A DNA stretch of 64,000 bases from Nigerium sp. (GCA_016711325.1 JADJTH010000009.1:346192-410191), one strand, 5' to 3'; numbered from the stretch's first letter, positions 26,061-35,278 are shown. Translations and numbers: made by a program. The notes: generated by a model not told the origin, from the letters alone.

Positions 26061-27133
26061 CACTGATCACCGTCCTTGAAGTCATTGCGAGAGTCGCGCT
26101 CGAAGAAGCTGGGACCCACCGGAACGGTGAAGTCGCTCTGGGCCACCAGGTAGCCCTGGGCGTCCATCCTGAGCGGCAGCTGCGGCAGGGCGCGCGCGGC
26201 GGGACCGAACACGACGACACCGGAGTTGCCCAGGTCGAAGGTCGACTGGTGGCAGGGGCACAGCAGGTGATGCGTCTGCTGCTCCCACAGCGAGATCGGG
26301 CAGCCGACGTGCGTGCAGATCTTGCTGTAGGCGAGGATCCCGCCGATCTGCCAGTCCCTGCGGGATTCGGGGATGCGGATCGAGTTGGGATCCATCCGCA
26401 CCACGATGAGCGCGGCCTTCGCCTTGGCGTTGTGATACGCCGCCCCGTGGAGCTCGCGGAGGTTTTCGGGCTCGGCGTTGACCAACTGGCCGATCTCGAG
26501 GTCGGACGCCTTGAGCGGCAGCCAGTTGTTGTCGTTGACGACACGGACGCCGTCGGCCCAGATCGTCTTCTCGATGGTCTCGCGGCGGACGGCCGCGGTC
26601 GGCCACGGGCCGAGGTCGGCCAGCGTCACCACCGCGGGAACGGCGAGGATGCCGAGCGCGCCGCCGAGCGAGCTGACCAGCAGGCCGCGACGATGGACGC
26701 CCGCATCGGCGATGCCCGCGTTGAGCTTCTCGACGAAACCGTTCTTCTCCTCGTCGGACGAGCTGGCCGCATGCCGCTCCTCGGCGATCTCGGTGTCGTT
26801 CATCAACTGGCGCGCCCAGTGGATCGCGCCGATGCCGACGAGCAGCACCGCGAGGCCGCCGGTGAGGCCCAGGAGCGTCGAGTGCACGTGCCAGTTCACG
26901 CCCAGCAGGCGGGCGGTGAAGTCGGCGGGCACCGCGAAGTAGACGACGACGAAGGCGATCGCCAGCACGGGGACCAGGCCGAAGCAGAGCACCACCTGCT
27001 TGTAGGCGCGGTCGCCGACGGCGGCGTCCGCATCGCTGTAGCGCTCGACGTGCTCCTCGATGCCCGGATCGAGCACGGGGTGCAGCATCTCGTCTTCGGG
27101 TGTGGCGAGTGCGGTGGAGTGTTCAGGCGTCAT
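26060..27133 (-). CDS. qcrA: Cytochrome bc1 complex Rieske iron-sulfur subunit, 357 aa
   Basis: Carries the 2Fe-2S cluster passing electrons from menaquinol to cytochrome c. Cluster ligands lie in CTHVGCPISL and LLCPCHQSTFDL (about residues 270-295). Three membrane helices, rather than the single one of mitochondria, are apparent (about 50-75, 90-110 and 165-185), as in mycobacteria. ATG 27133 overlaps the qcrC stop by 4 bp (ATGA) and is preferred over a GTG 15 codons upstream. Confidence 0.95.
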   Translation of the reverse strand: MTPEHSTALATPEDEMLHPVLDPGIEEHVERYSDADAAVGDRAYKQVVLCFGLVPVLAIAFVVVYFAVPADFTARLLGVNWHVHSTLLGLTGGLAVLLVGIGAIHWARQLMNDTEIAEERHAASSSDEEKNGFVEKLNAGIADAGVHRRGLLVSSLGGALGILAVPAVVTLADLGPWPTAAVRRETIEKTIWADGVRVVNDNNWLPLKASDLEIGQLVNAEPENLRELHGAAYHNAKAKAALIVVRMDPNSIRIPESRRDWQIGGILAYSKICTHVGCPISLWEQQTHHLLCPCHQSTFDLGNSGVVVFGPAARALPQLPLRMDAQGYLVAQSDFTVPVGPSFFERDSRNDFKDGDQ

Positions 27134-27930
27134 TTCGCGCGTGCTCCTCGGGAAGCGATCCAAACGGCGACGAGGCACAGGCCTCCGATTCCGACGACCC
27201 AGCCGAAGAAGCCTTCGGTGACCGGGCCGAGTCCGCCGAGCGAGAACCCGGCGGAGGGCTGCTGCTCCAGTTCCTTGAGGTAGCCGATGATCGATGCGAC
27301 ATCCTCATCGGGGATAGCTCCGGCGGAGAAGACGGGCATCTGCTGCGGCCCCGTGCGCATGGCCTCGTAGATGTGCAGCGGCTCGACGCCGTGCAGCGAG
27401 GGCGCGTACTTGCCGTTCGGCAGCGCGCCACCCGAGGCCGCCGCCTGATGGCAGGCGGAGCAGTTGGAACGGAACAGCTCACCGCCCCGGGCGATCGCCT
27501 CCGCGTCGAGGTTGCTGGCGTCGTAGGCCGACGACGGCGGGATCGCGGGGCCAGGCCCGAGCGACTGGACGAACGCGGCGATCGCGGCGATCTCTTCAGC
27601 GGTGTAGGTGACGGGCCGACGGGGCGCCTGCTGACCGGGCCGGGCCATCGGCATGCGGTTGGTGCTCATCTGGAAGTCGACGGACGCCGCGCCGACACCG
27701 ATCAGGGACGGGCCCTGGCTGCTGCCTTCGCCGTTGAGGCCGTGGCACGACGAGCAGGTGACCTGGAACAGGCCCTTGCCCTCGGCGACCTGAGCGGACA
27801 TGCCGGTGTCGGCCGCCACCTGCGTCGCGGGGCTCAGCACTGCGTACAGCGCCCCCATCAGCACCAGGGCCAACGCCACGGCGAAGGGCCGTGCCGCCTT
27901 GTGCCGCCTTCGTGAGGATCCGGATCGCAT
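27130..27930 (-). CDS. qcrC: Cytochrome bc1 complex diheme cytochrome c subunit, 266 aa
   Basis: Two c-type heme motifs, CSSCH and CSACH, replace a separate cytochrome c in the bcc-aa3 supercomplex. An N-terminal anchor helix (FAVALALVLMGALYAVL) and a C-terminal helix (FFGWVVGIGGLCLVAVWIA) hold it on the outer membrane face. ATG 27930 has AAAGG at suitable spacing. An in-frame ATG at 27966 overlapping the ctaE stop (ATGA) would add 12 residues and is a real alternative. The qcrA ATG overlaps its stop. Confidence 0.93.
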   Translation of the reverse strand: MRSGSSRRRHKAARPFAVALALVLMGALYAVLSPATQVAADTGMSAQVAEGKGLFQVTCSSCHGLNGEGSSQGPSLIGVGAASVDFQMSTNRMPMARPGQQAPRRPVTYTAEEIAAIAAFVQSLGPGPAIPPSSAYDASNLDAEAIARGGELFRSNCSACHQAAASGGALPNGKYAPSLHGVEPLHIYEAMRTGPQQMPVFSAGAIPDEDVASIIGYLKELEQQPSAGFSLGGLGPVTEGFFGWVVGIGGLCLVAVWIASRGARAK

Positions 27931-27962
27931 CGATGCGCCTTTCGGAGTCGGGGACGGACGGG

Positions 27963-28700
27963 TCATCGGATGATGTAGATCACGCTGAACAGGATGATCC
28001 ACACGATGTCGACGAAGTGCCAGTAGTAGGACGTGACGATGGCATGGACGCGCTGCTCGTGGGTGAAGGTGCGCGCCAGGTATGTGCGTCCGATCATGAA
28101 CAGGAACGCCAGCAGGCCGCCGAGGACGTGCAGGCCGTGGAAGCCGGTGGCGAGGAAGAAGGCCGAGCTGTACGCGTTGGTGCCGAGCAGGAAGCCCTCG
28201 GAGGCGAGCAGGAAGTACTCGTACCCCTGGCCGCCGATGAAGAAGGCCCCCATCACGAACGTGAGGATGTACCACTCGCGCATGCCCCACGAGCCCACGT
28301 TGACGATGCTGCCCGTGCGCGACACGAAGCCCTTTTCTGCGCGGAAGACGCCCAACTGGCAGGTCACGGAGCTCAGCACCAGGACCGTGGTGTTGATCAG
28401 CGAGAACCACGGCAGCGTGACGCCGAACCAATCCTGCATGAAGTGCCCGCTGCCCCACTCCCACATGGTCTGCTCGCCAGGGGCGGCCATCGCCGTCGTG
28501 TGGTTGCGCAGGTTGAAGTACGCCGCGAAGAGCGCGGCGAAGAACATCAGCTCGCTCGCGAGCCAGATGACGGTGCCGACGGCCACCATGTCGGGCTTGC
28601 CCTTGACACCGTGCAGGCGCGCGGGCGCGATCACATGGAGCGCTCCGTGCGGAATGGCCGGTACCGTGCTCGACTTCGCTGTATTCGCCACGGGCGCCAT
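27963..28700 (-). CDS. ctaE: Cytochrome c oxidase subunit III, 245 aa
   Basis: Non-catalytic membrane subunit of aa3 oxidase. It has several hydrophobic helices, with WLASELMFFAALFAAYFNLR, the ending WHFVDIVWIILFSVIYII, and GFHGLHVLGGLLAF, all typical of subunit III. It is first in the ctaE-qcrCAB operon, the standard actinobacterial order that joins oxidase and bc1 expression. The start at ATG 28700 has no clear Shine-Dalgarno sequence. Confidence 0.94.
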   Translation of the reverse strand: MAPVANTAKSSTVPAIPHGALHVIAPARLHGVKGKPDMVAVGTVIWLASELMFFAALFAAYFNLRNHTTAMAAPGEQTMWEWGSGHFMQDWFGVTLPWFSLINTTVLVLSSVTCQLGVFRAEKGFVSRTGSIVNVGSWGMREWYILTFVMGAFFIGGQGYEYFLLASEGFLLGTNAYSSAFFLATGFHGLHVLGGLLAFLFMIGRTYLARTFTHEQRVHAIVTSYYWHFVDIVWIILFSVIYIIR

Positions 28701-28889
28701 TATTGCGGGGAATTCCGCCCGGGTCACCTTGGGTGTGGCGCCTGGGGCGAAATGATGACTGTTCGTGACCTGACTGTGTCTTTTCCCTCCCATCGGGGCG
28801 CCCAGAGCCCGCTCCGAGCAGGTCGCCGTGCGAGTGCGCGGGCACAGGGTTAGGATGACGGGCATCGACCGTGGGAAGGGTGGAACCCG

Positions 28890-29375
28890 ATGAGCGACGA
28901 GGCAGCGGCGTTGGCCGAGATCACCGACGTGCCGGGGGCCGGGGAGGACACTGCCACGCCCGAAGCCGAACCGACGGCGTCGATCCTGGTCTACTCCGAC
29001 GACCGCGGTGTGCGCGACCAGGTGCGGTTGACGCTCGGACGCCGCGTGGCCGCCGACCTTCCCCAGGTGGAGGTCGTCGAGTGCGCGACGCATCACGCGC
29101 TCACCAAGATTCTGGACGGCGGCGGCATCGACGTCGTCATCATGGACGCCGAGGCGACACCGGCGGGCGGCATGGGCATGTGTCGCCAGGTCAAGGACGA
29201 GATCGCCGGCTGTCCCCCGGTCCTGCTGCTGGTCGCCCGCGTGGCAGACGCCTGGCTGGCGACCTGGTCGCGGGCAGACGCCGTGGTGGCCTACCCGATC
29301 GACCCGATCCGTCTTCCCGAGGCCGTCGCCGGGCTCCTGCGTGCGCGCTTGGCGAGCGGGGCGACGGCTCAGTGA
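28890..29375 (+). CDS. Receiver-like (CheY-fold) domain protein, 161 aa
   Basis: A disordered acidic N-terminus (about 30 residues) precedes a receiver fold: ILVYSDDRGVRDQV (acidic pair), VVIMDAEATPAGGMGMCRQ (possible phospho-acceptor Asp), and VVAYPIDPIRLPEAVAGLL in place of the usual K-P motif. Loss of the conserved lysine suggests an atypical or phosphorylation-independent receiver. No output domain and no kinase are nearby. Its stop overlaps the trpD start (GTGA), so the two are translationally coupled. TAGGAT at 28851-28856 is a candidate -10. Confidence 0.75.
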   Translation: MSDEAAALAEITDVPGAGEDTATPEAEPTASILVYSDDRGVRDQVRLTLGRRVAADLPQVEVVECATHHALTKILDGGGIDVVIMDAEATPAGGMGMCRQVKDEIAGCPPVLLLVARVADAWLATWSRADAVVAYPIDPIRLPEAVAGLLRARLASGATAQ

Positions 29376-30445
29376 GCCGACCGCTCCGTCCTGGCGCCGA
29401 TGTACGCCTGACGTGGCCCGACCTGCTGACGGGGCTCGTGGCGGGCCACGATCTCGATCACGACGCCACCCAGTGGGCCATGAACGAGATCCTTTCCGGC
29501 GCGGCCACGCCCGTGCAGATCGCGGCCTTCATGGTGGCCCTGCAGGCGAAGGGCGCGACGCAAGGCGAACTCACCGGCCTCGTCGCCGGCATGCTCGACA
29601 ACGCCCGTCCGATCGAACTGCCCCACGACGCCGTCGACATCGTCGGCACGGGCGGCGACCGGGCGAACACCGTCAACATCTCGACGATGGCGGCGATCCT
29701 CGCGGCATCGGCGGGCGCGAAGGTCGTCAAGCACGGCAACCGCGCGGCGTCGTCGAAGTGCGGCACAGCCGACTGCCTCGAAGAATTGGGGGTCGTGCTC
29801 GACCTCGCGCCGAGCGCCCAGGCCGAGGTCTTCGACCAGGTCGGCATCGTCTTTCTGTTCGCCGCCCACTACCACCCGTCGCTGCGGCACGCCGCGGCAC
29901 CCCGGCGTGAGCTGGGGATCCGCACCACCTTCAACTTCCTCGGGCCGCTCGCGAACCCCGCGCGGCCGGACGCCCAGGCGATCGGCGTCGCCGACCCGGT
30001 GATGGCACCGCTGGTCGCCGACGTCCTGGCCGCGCGCGGGAACCGTGGCCTCGTCTTCCATGGTGGGGACGGGCTGGACGAGCTGACCACGACCACAGCC
30101 AGCAGCGTCTGGGTCATGGCCGACGGCCGGGTCGAGCGCACCACATTGGATCCCGCTCGCCTCGGCATCGCGCCCGCCGTGGCCGCGGATCTCCTCGGCG
30201 GCGACCCGGCCTTCAACGCCCAGGTGGTGCGCGACACCTTCGCGGGCGCCGCCGGTCCGGTCCGCGACATTGTGCTGCTCAACGCGGCCGCCGGCCTGCT
30301 GGCCTTCGACGGGCCGCGTCACGGCGTCCCGCTCGAGCAGCAGCTCCGCCAACCGCTGGAGCGGGCGGCGGCGGCCATCGACTCGGGCGCCACGACGCAG
30401 CGCCTGGACGACTGGATCGCGCTCACCCGCGCCCTCAAGCGCTGA
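29372..30445 (+). CDS. trpD: Anthranilate phosphoribosyltransferase, 357 aa
   Basis: Second step of tryptophan synthesis from chorismate, transferring phosphoribose from PRPP to anthranilate. PRPP and metal signatures are DIVGTGGDRANTVNISTMAA, VVKHGNRAASSKCGTADCLE, TTFNFLGPLANP and HGGDGLDELTTT. GTG 29372 overlaps the preceding receiver gene by 4 bp. There is no trp operon around it; in mycobacteria trpD sits in the same place next to ctaE. Confidence 0.94.
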   Translation: MSRPLRPGADVRLTWPDLLTGLVAGHDLDHDATQWAMNEILSGAATPVQIAAFMVALQAKGATQGELTGLVAGMLDNARPIELPHDAVDIVGTGGDRANTVNISTMAAILAASAGAKVVKHGNRAASSKCGTADCLEELGVVLDLAPSAQAEVFDQVGIVFLFAAHYHPSLRHAAAPRRELGIRTTFNFLGPLANPARPDAQAIGVADPVMAPLVADVLAARGNRGLVFHGGDGLDELTTTTASSVWVMADGRVERTTLDPARLGIAPAVAADLLGGDPAFNAQVVRDTFAGAAGPVRDIVLLNAAAGLLAFDGPRHGVPLEQQLRQPLERAAAAIDSGATTQRLDDWIALTRALKR

Positions 30446-30532
30446 GCGGACCAGCCCAAGCGCGAGAGCGCATGCGGCGCGCTGAAGCGCCAAGGGAGCG
30501 CATGGAGCCGCCCGGCCTTCGAGGGTCGCGCG

Positions 30533-31195
30533 TCACCCCAGCGGGAGCCGGATGAGCAACGCCACGAACGGCCCGGCGAGCAGCCCGGGACCGTACGGGA
30601 ATCCACCATGGCGTCCGGTCAGTCGATGGCCGATCCCGACCGCCGCGCTGAGGGTCGTCCCGGCCAGCGAGGACGCCCCCGCCAGCTCGATGTCGACCAG
30701 CGCCGTCACCGCGCCGATGGTGGCGGCCAGCCGGACGTCGCCGTAGCCGAGGGTGCCGGTGACCCACCACAGCAGGTGGAAGAGGCCGCCCACCGCCACC
30801 GCCCCGAGACCGGCGCGGACGAGCGGCCACACCGAGCCCTGCGCCAGCGCGACCACCATCGCGCCCACGGTCGCGACGAGCCACCCCGCGTGCGCGAGCC
30901 GTGCCGGCAACCAGGTGGTGCGCGCGTCGATGGCGCAGGCGAGCACGTTCACGAGGGCGAGCGCCGTCCAGGCCAGCCAATGCTCGCCACCCAGTGCGCT
31001 GAAGGCGATCAGGCCCGCGAGCCCGCCGAGGACGCCGACCGCCGCGGCGAAGCGAGGCGTCGCGAGCGCCGCGTAGGGCACCTTGTCCTCGGCGTCGGAG
31101 GTGGCCGGCTCGGGAAGCGCGCGGAGGACGACGGGTGTGAGCGCCCACGCCACCCCCGCGAGGACGGCGGCAGCGACAAGGGCGGGCCAGGACAC
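30533..31195 (-). CDS. Prepilin peptidase (A24 family), catalytic domain only, 220 aa
   Basis: Membrane aspartyl protease that would cut type IV prepilin-like leaders. Both catalytic regions are seen: CAIDARTTWLPARL (Asp before the LP motif) and TLGYGDVRLAATIG (GxGD-like). Six or seven hydrophobic helices are apparent. The N-terminal N-methyltransferase domain of classical PilD is missing, as is common in actinobacterial TadV/FlaK-like forms. No pilin or tad genes lie in the window, so the substrate must be elsewhere. Confidence 0.82.
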   Translation of the reverse strand: MSWPALVAAAVLAGVAWALTPVVLRALPEPATSDAEDKVPYAALATPRFAAAVGVLGGLAGLIAFSALGGEHWLAWTALALVNVLACAIDARTTWLPARLAHAGWLVATVGAMVVALAQGSVWPLVRAGLGAVAVGGLFHLLWWVTGTLGYGDVRLAATIGAVTALVDIELAGASSLAGTTLSAAVGIGHRLTGRHGGFPYGPGLLAGPFVALLIRLPLG

Positions 31196-31204
31196 GGCGC
31201 CAGC

Positions 31205-31702
31205 CTACGCAGCGCTCGCCGCGCGAGGGGCGTCCGCAACCGCACGGACGGCCGCGTGCGGCGCCCGGGCCTGCGACGGACGTCGCAACCGGCCGCGCCA
31301 CACCCCTTCTTCGAGCACCTGAACGCGGAGCGCCGTCTCTTTGGTCGTCCGCGTGAGGACGCCGTCGGCCAGGGCGAGGACGTGCTCGGACGCGCAACCC
31401 AGCACGCCCGCGATCCGGGTCGGGCCGACCCCGTGCCCGAGCAGCAGTCTCAGCCGGCTCGCCGTCGGCGCCGCCGGAACGGACGCGGACCGCAGCCGGC
31501 GGACGTCCTCGGCGGTCAGGCTCAGGAGGCGGATGGCCTGCGGCCGCGGTAGGCGGTAGCCGGGGCGTCCGGCCATCAGCGTCTCGGCCATGCGCAGCGG
31601 CATGTCGGCGTGGAGCGCCAGCACCTGCCAGGGCAGGCCGGTGGCGGCGCAGAGGTGGGACAGGTGGGCGCGAAACGGCGCGGCGTCAACCCAATCGTGC
31701 AT
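31205..31702 (-). CDS. Probable helix-turn-helix-containing protein, 165 aa
   Basis: Not assigned to a named family. Two segments look like helix-turn-helix units: LPRPQAIRLLSLTAEDVRRL and LRLLLGHGVGPTRIAGVLGC followed by EHVLALADG. The latter resembles HTH units common in actinobacterial and phage proteins. A GGAGG lies 6 nt before ATG 31702. The stop is 9 bp upstream of the prepilin peptidase start, so the two genes are probably co-transcribed. DNA binding is inferred from pattern only. Confidence 0.6.
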   Translation of the reverse strand: MHDWVDAAPFRAHLSHLCAATGLPWQVLALHADMPLRMAETLMAGRPGYRLPRPQAIRLLSLTAEDVRRLRSASVPAAPTASRLRLLLGHGVGPTRIAGVLGCASEHVLALADGVLTRTTKETALRVQVLEEGVWRGRLRRPSQARAPHAAVRAVADAPRAASAA

Positions 31703-32185
31703 GAGGGGCCTCCTTCGACGGACACCCAGGAAGGCCCGCCCGCACGCCCGTTTGTGAGCGATCAGACGAACCGAGTTATCCCGACGGCCAATTATCGACT
31801 TACCGATGACGCCGTCTTGCATCCACCGATGCGCACGCGCTCCGTGCGCACCTCCGTGCCCAGGGCACCTCGGCGGTCGCTGGCATCGTCGTGCGGATGG
31901 TGGAGACGTGTGGCCCTCTGTCGGGGCCACCGGCTTCCACGACGTTCGGCCGAGACCTCGACGCACGCCAGGGCCTCGTCGACGCACTTCACGCGAAGGA
32001 GTTCTTCCACGCACACCCCGCCTTCCCCACTCCGAATCGCCCGGGTCAGCCACGCGTGCCAGGTTGCTACCTGGGCGACGGTGGCTAACCCGGGCGGTGT
32101 GGAGTCGGCGCGCCCAGCGAGCCTGACCGCGACGAGAGGGGCGGACCCGACATAACGGATCCGCCCCTGACAGGTCACGACGAGC
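31703..32185. other. Intergenic stretch with no convincing gene
   Basis: Open frames here lack the usual third-position G/C bias and recognisable motifs. The AT-richer part at about 31765-31810 probably carries the promoter of the HTH gene. The right end holds the ctaF terminator hairpin at 32137. Confidence 0.5.
32137..32168 (-). terminator. 13-bp hairpin downstream of ctaF
   Basis: AGGGGCGGACCCG (32137-32149) pairs with 32156-32168 with one mismatch around ACATAA. It lies 18 bp past the ctaF stop on the minus strand. Confidence 0.7.
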
Positions 32186-32599
32186 TCAGTGCTTGTAGTC
32201 GCCCACGTAGTACTCGTACGCCCAACCGAACGCCGCCCAGATGCCGATGCCCACGCCGATGAGCGTCAGCCACCAACCGAAGACCACGCCGAGGAACATC
32301 ACGGCGATGGCCACCGTCGTCCAGAAGGGCACGATCGAGGTCGGCGGGAAGAAGCCCAGCGCGCCCGCTCCCTCGACGATCTCGGCCTCGCCGCGATCCT
32401 CGGGACGCGGGCCGGTCGAGCGGCCGGTGAGGGCAAGCATGCCCCAGATCATCGCTGCGAACAGCAGTGTCAGGATGAGCGCCGTGGTGCCGATCACCTC
32501 GACCGCTCCGTCGAGCCTGAACGTGGTGAACGCGTAGACCGGCGCCACCACCACGAAGAAGATGACCAGGAACAAGAAGATTCTGGACTCGGTCTTCAC
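32186..32599 (-). CDS. ctaF: Cytochrome c oxidase subunit IV (actinobacterial CtaF), 137 aa
   Basis: Small accessory membrane subunit of aa3 oxidase with four hydrophobic helices, starting MKTESRIFLFLVIFF and ending GWAYEYYVGDYKH, as in actinobacterial CtaF. GTG 32599 overlaps the ctaD stop by 4 bp (GTGA). It is the last gene of ctaC-ctaD-ctaF. Confidence 0.92.
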   Translation of the reverse strand: MKTESRIFLFLVIFFVVVAPVYAFTTFRLDGAVEVIGTTALILTLLFAAMIWGMLALTGRSTGPRPEDRGEAEIVEGAGALGFFPPTSIVPFWTTVAIAVMFLGVVFGWWLTLIGVGIGIWAAFGWAYEYYVGDYKH

Positions 32600-34299
32600 C
32601 GCGGGCCCCCCTTCGTCGGATCGAGCGCGACGCCCGCGGCCACCGGTTCGCCCACACCCGAGATCTCGGGGTGATGCAGATCGAACGCGGGGGCCTCGCT
32701 GCGAATGCGCGGCAGCTTGGTGAAGTTGTGTCGCGGCGGCGGGCAGGACGTCGCCCACTCCAGGGAACGGCCCCAGCCCCACGGGTCATCGACGGTCACG
32801 CGCGCCGCGTGCTTGTGGCTGATGTAGACGTTCCACAGGAACGGCAGCATCGAGATACCCAGCAGGAACGAGCCGACCGTGGAGACCTGATTCAGGAACG
32901 TGAAGCCCTCGACCTCCAGGTAGTTGGCGATCCGACGCTGCATGCCTTCGATGCCCAACCAGTGCTGCACCAGGAAGGTCAGGTGGAAGCCGGCGAACAT
33001 CAGCCAGAAGTGCAGCTTGGCGAGCTTCTCGTCGAGCATGTAGCCGTAGAACTTCGGCCACCAGAAGTAGAAGCCCGCGAACATGGCGAACACCACCGTG
33101 CCGAACAGCACGTAGTGGAAGTGCGCCACGACGAAGTAGGTGTCAGAGACCTGGAAGTCGAGCGGCGGCGACGCCAGGATGACGCCCGTCAGGCCGCCGA
33201 ACAAGAACGTGGTGAGGAAGCCGACCGCGAACAGCATGGGGCTGTCCATCCGGATCGAGCCGTTCCACATCGTTCCGATCCAGTTGAAGAACTTCACACC
33301 CGTGGGCACGGCAATCATGAAGGTCATGAACGAGAAGAAGGGGAGGTTCACCGCGCCGGTCACGAACATGTGGTGCGCCCAGACCGAGATCGACAGTGCG
33401 CCGATGGCCAGCGTGGCGCCGACCAGGCCGATGTATCCGAAGATCGGCTTCCGGGAGAAGACCGGGATGACCTCGGTGATGATGCCGAAGAACGGCAGCG
33501 CCAGCACGTAGACCTCGGGATGGCCGAAGAACCAGAACAGGTGCTGCCACAGCATGGCACCGCCGGTGGCCGAGTCGAGGATGTGCGTGCCGAGGACGCG
33601 GTCGCTCAGCAGCACCAGCAGGCCAGCGGCGAGCACCGGGAAGACAACCAGGATCAGGATCGACGTGACCAGGATGTTCCAGGTGAACATCGACATGCGG
33701 AACATGGTCAGGCCCGGCGCACGCATCGTGATGATCGTGGTGATGAAGTTCACCGCGCCGAGGATCGACGACAGGCCCAGCAGGTAGAGACCGGCGAGCC
33801 ACAGGTCGCCGCCCACGCCCGGGGAGTGGATGGCGTCGGAGAGCGGCACGTAGGCGAACCAGCCGAAGGAGGCCGCTCCATCGGGACTGAGGAAGCCTGC
33901 GCAGGCGATCAAGGAGCCGAACAGGTACAACCAGTAGCTGAACATGTTCAGACGCGGGAACGACACGTCCGGCGCGCCGATCTGCAGTGGCATGAGCGCG
34001 TTGGCGAACGCCGCGAACATCGGCGTCGCGAACATCAGCAGCATGATCGTGCCGTGCATGGTGAAGAACTGGTTGAAGGTCTCGTAGTGAAGATACTGCA
34101 GACCCGGGAAGGCGAGCTCGGCACGGATGGCGAGCGCCAGCAGGCCGCCGAAGGCGAAGAAGCTGAGCGCCGTCCAGATGTACAGCTTGGCGATCACCTT
34201 ATGGTCGGTGGTCGTCATCCACGACCAGAACAACGCCCCCATCTTCTCCTTGCGCTCGGGGCGCACGGCAGCGGACGCGTCAACGCGAGCGGTTGTCAT
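32596..34299 (-). CDS. ctaD: Cytochrome c oxidase subunit I, 567 aa
   Basis: Catalytic heme-copper subunit reducing oxygen and pumping protons. Twelve helices are apparent. WFFGHPEVYVLALPFFGIIT holds the Cu-B ligand and cross-linked Tyr, HHMF follows, and VVAHFHYVLFG carries heme ligands. The start is MTTARVDASAAV. ctaC ends one base upstream and ctaF overlaps its stop. Confidence 0.96.
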   Translation of the reverse strand: MTTARVDASAAVRPERKEKMGALFWSWMTTTDHKVIAKLYIWTALSFFAFGGLLALAIRAELAFPGLQYLHYETFNQFFTMHGTIMLLMFATPMFAAFANALMPLQIGAPDVSFPRLNMFSYWLYLFGSLIACAGFLSPDGAASFGWFAYVPLSDAIHSPGVGGDLWLAGLYLLGLSSILGAVNFITTIITMRAPGLTMFRMSMFTWNILVTSILILVVFPVLAAGLLVLLSDRVLGTHILDSATGGAMLWQHLFWFFGHPEVYVLALPFFGIITEVIPVFSRKPIFGYIGLVGATLAIGALSISVWAHHMFVTGAVNLPFFSFMTFMIAVPTGVKFFNWIGTMWNGSIRMDSPMLFAVGFLTTFLFGGLTGVILASPPLDFQVSDTYFVVAHFHYVLFGTVVFAMFAGFYFWWPKFYGYMLDEKLAKLHFWLMFAGFHLTFLVQHWLGIEGMQRRIANYLEVEGFTFLNQVSTVGSFLLGISMLPFLWNVYISHKHAARVTVDDPWGWGRSLEWATSCPPPRHNFTKLPRIRSEAPAFDLHHPEISGVGEPVAAGVALDPTKGGPR

Positions 34300-34300
34300 A

Positions 34301-35146
34301 TCAGCCCTCCTGCTTCGGACCGGCGGCCGGGTAGGCCGGCAGCAGCGGCTCGGTCACGCCGAGCGCCGCCAATTCCTTGATCTTGGCGTTGTATTCGGCT
34401 TCGGGAAGAACCTCGACGTGGAACAGCATCGCGGCGTGGTAGGTGCCGCACAGCTCGGCACACTTACCCAGGAAGCGGCCTTCCTTCGTCGGGGTCACGT
34501 CGAAGCTGTTGGTGCGTCCGGGGATCACATCGAGCTTGAAATAGAAGTCGGGAATCCAGAACGAGTGGATGACATCGGCGGAGTCGAGCGTGAACCGCAC
34601 CGGCTTGTTCAGCGGCAGGTACAGCGTCGGCAGGTCTTCCATCGTGCCGACCGTGTGCGCCTCCACACCGATCGCGGCGTTGTCGGCCTCGCGGTAGGAG
34701 AACGACCACGACCACTTCTGGCCGATCACGTCGATCTTGTGCACCGGCTCGTTGTCGACCTTCTCGAGCACGCCGTTCTGTGCCTGCACGGTGAAGAAGA
34801 ACAGCACCCCGATGATCAGGAACGGCACGAGCGTGTACAGCACCTCCATCGGGAGGTTGTACCGGGTCTGGCGCGGCACGTGCTTGTCGTGACGGCGCCG
34901 GTAGCGAATCACCGTCCAGAAGATCAGACCCCAGACGAAGACGCCGATCACCATTGAGGCGATCCAGGCGCCGTTCCACAGGTTGCCGATGTAAGGCGCG
35001 CGATCACTCGCCGCCTCGGGGAGACCCCATCGGCTCCACTGCTCCGTCGTTTCCTGCGAGCAGCCGCTGAGTGCCGCCGCGCCGACGACGGCGACGACCA
35101 TACCCACGGCGCGTCGTGCGGCCGAGGAGGAACTGTTCGAAGCCAC
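34301..35146 (-). CDS. ctaC: Cytochrome c oxidase subunit II, lipoprotein, 281 aa
   Basis: Electron entry subunit. A lipoprotein signal with lipobox LSGC (Cys about residue 29) and two membrane helices (about 60-80 and 102-124) precede the cupredoxin domain. Copper-A ligands are in SFWIPDF (after Asp-Val-Ile-His) and KCAELCGTYHAAMLFH. GTG 35146 is the start. It heads ctaC-ctaD-ctaF. The bcc partners are 5 kb away in a separate operon. Confidence 0.95.
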   Translation of the reverse strand: MASNSSSSAARRAVGMVVAVVGAAALSGCSQETTEQWSRWGLPEAASDRAPYIGNLWNGAWIASMVIGVFVWGLIFWTVIRYRRRHDKHVPRQTRYNLPMEVLYTLVPFLIIGVLFFFTVQAQNGVLEKVDNEPVHKIDVIGQKWSWSFSYREADNAAIGVEAHTVGTMEDLPTLYLPLNKPVRFTLDSADVIHSFWIPDFYFKLDVIPGRTNSFDVTPTKEGRFLGKCAELCGTYHAAMLFHVEVLPEAEYNAKIKELAALGVTEPLLPAYPAAGPKQEG

Positions 35147-35239
35147 GTCACACCCTTCCGATGCTTGGAGTCGGCCTTCCGTCGCGCTGGGGCAGCGGAC
35201 GACCGAGCTGTCGATGCTCGCCGTCAGACTAACCCAAAC

Positions 35240-35278
35240 GAGCGCCCTGCCGCCTCTTCGAAAGGCGGCGGGACGCTC
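35240..35278 (-). terminator. Long hairpin downstream of the HesB/ErpA gene
   Basis: GAGCG...CTGCCGCCT (35240-35255) pairs with 35263-35278 with one C-A mismatch and one G-U pair around a TTCGAA-containing loop. On the minus strand it is followed by GTTTGGGTT, a weak T-rich tract. It separates erpA from ctaC. Confidence 0.75.

Noticed and set aside
22548..26066. A 1,172-codon open frame on the plus strand
   Set aside because: It is antisense to guaB1 and qcrB, its composition is Arg/His/Gly-rich with no motifs, and the minus-strand genes are certain. Long antisense frames are expected at this GC content.
31792..32178. 128-codon minus-strand ORF in the gap upstream of the HTH gene
   Set aside because: Weak third-position bias, no ribosome site, and it overlaps the ctaF terminator hairpin.
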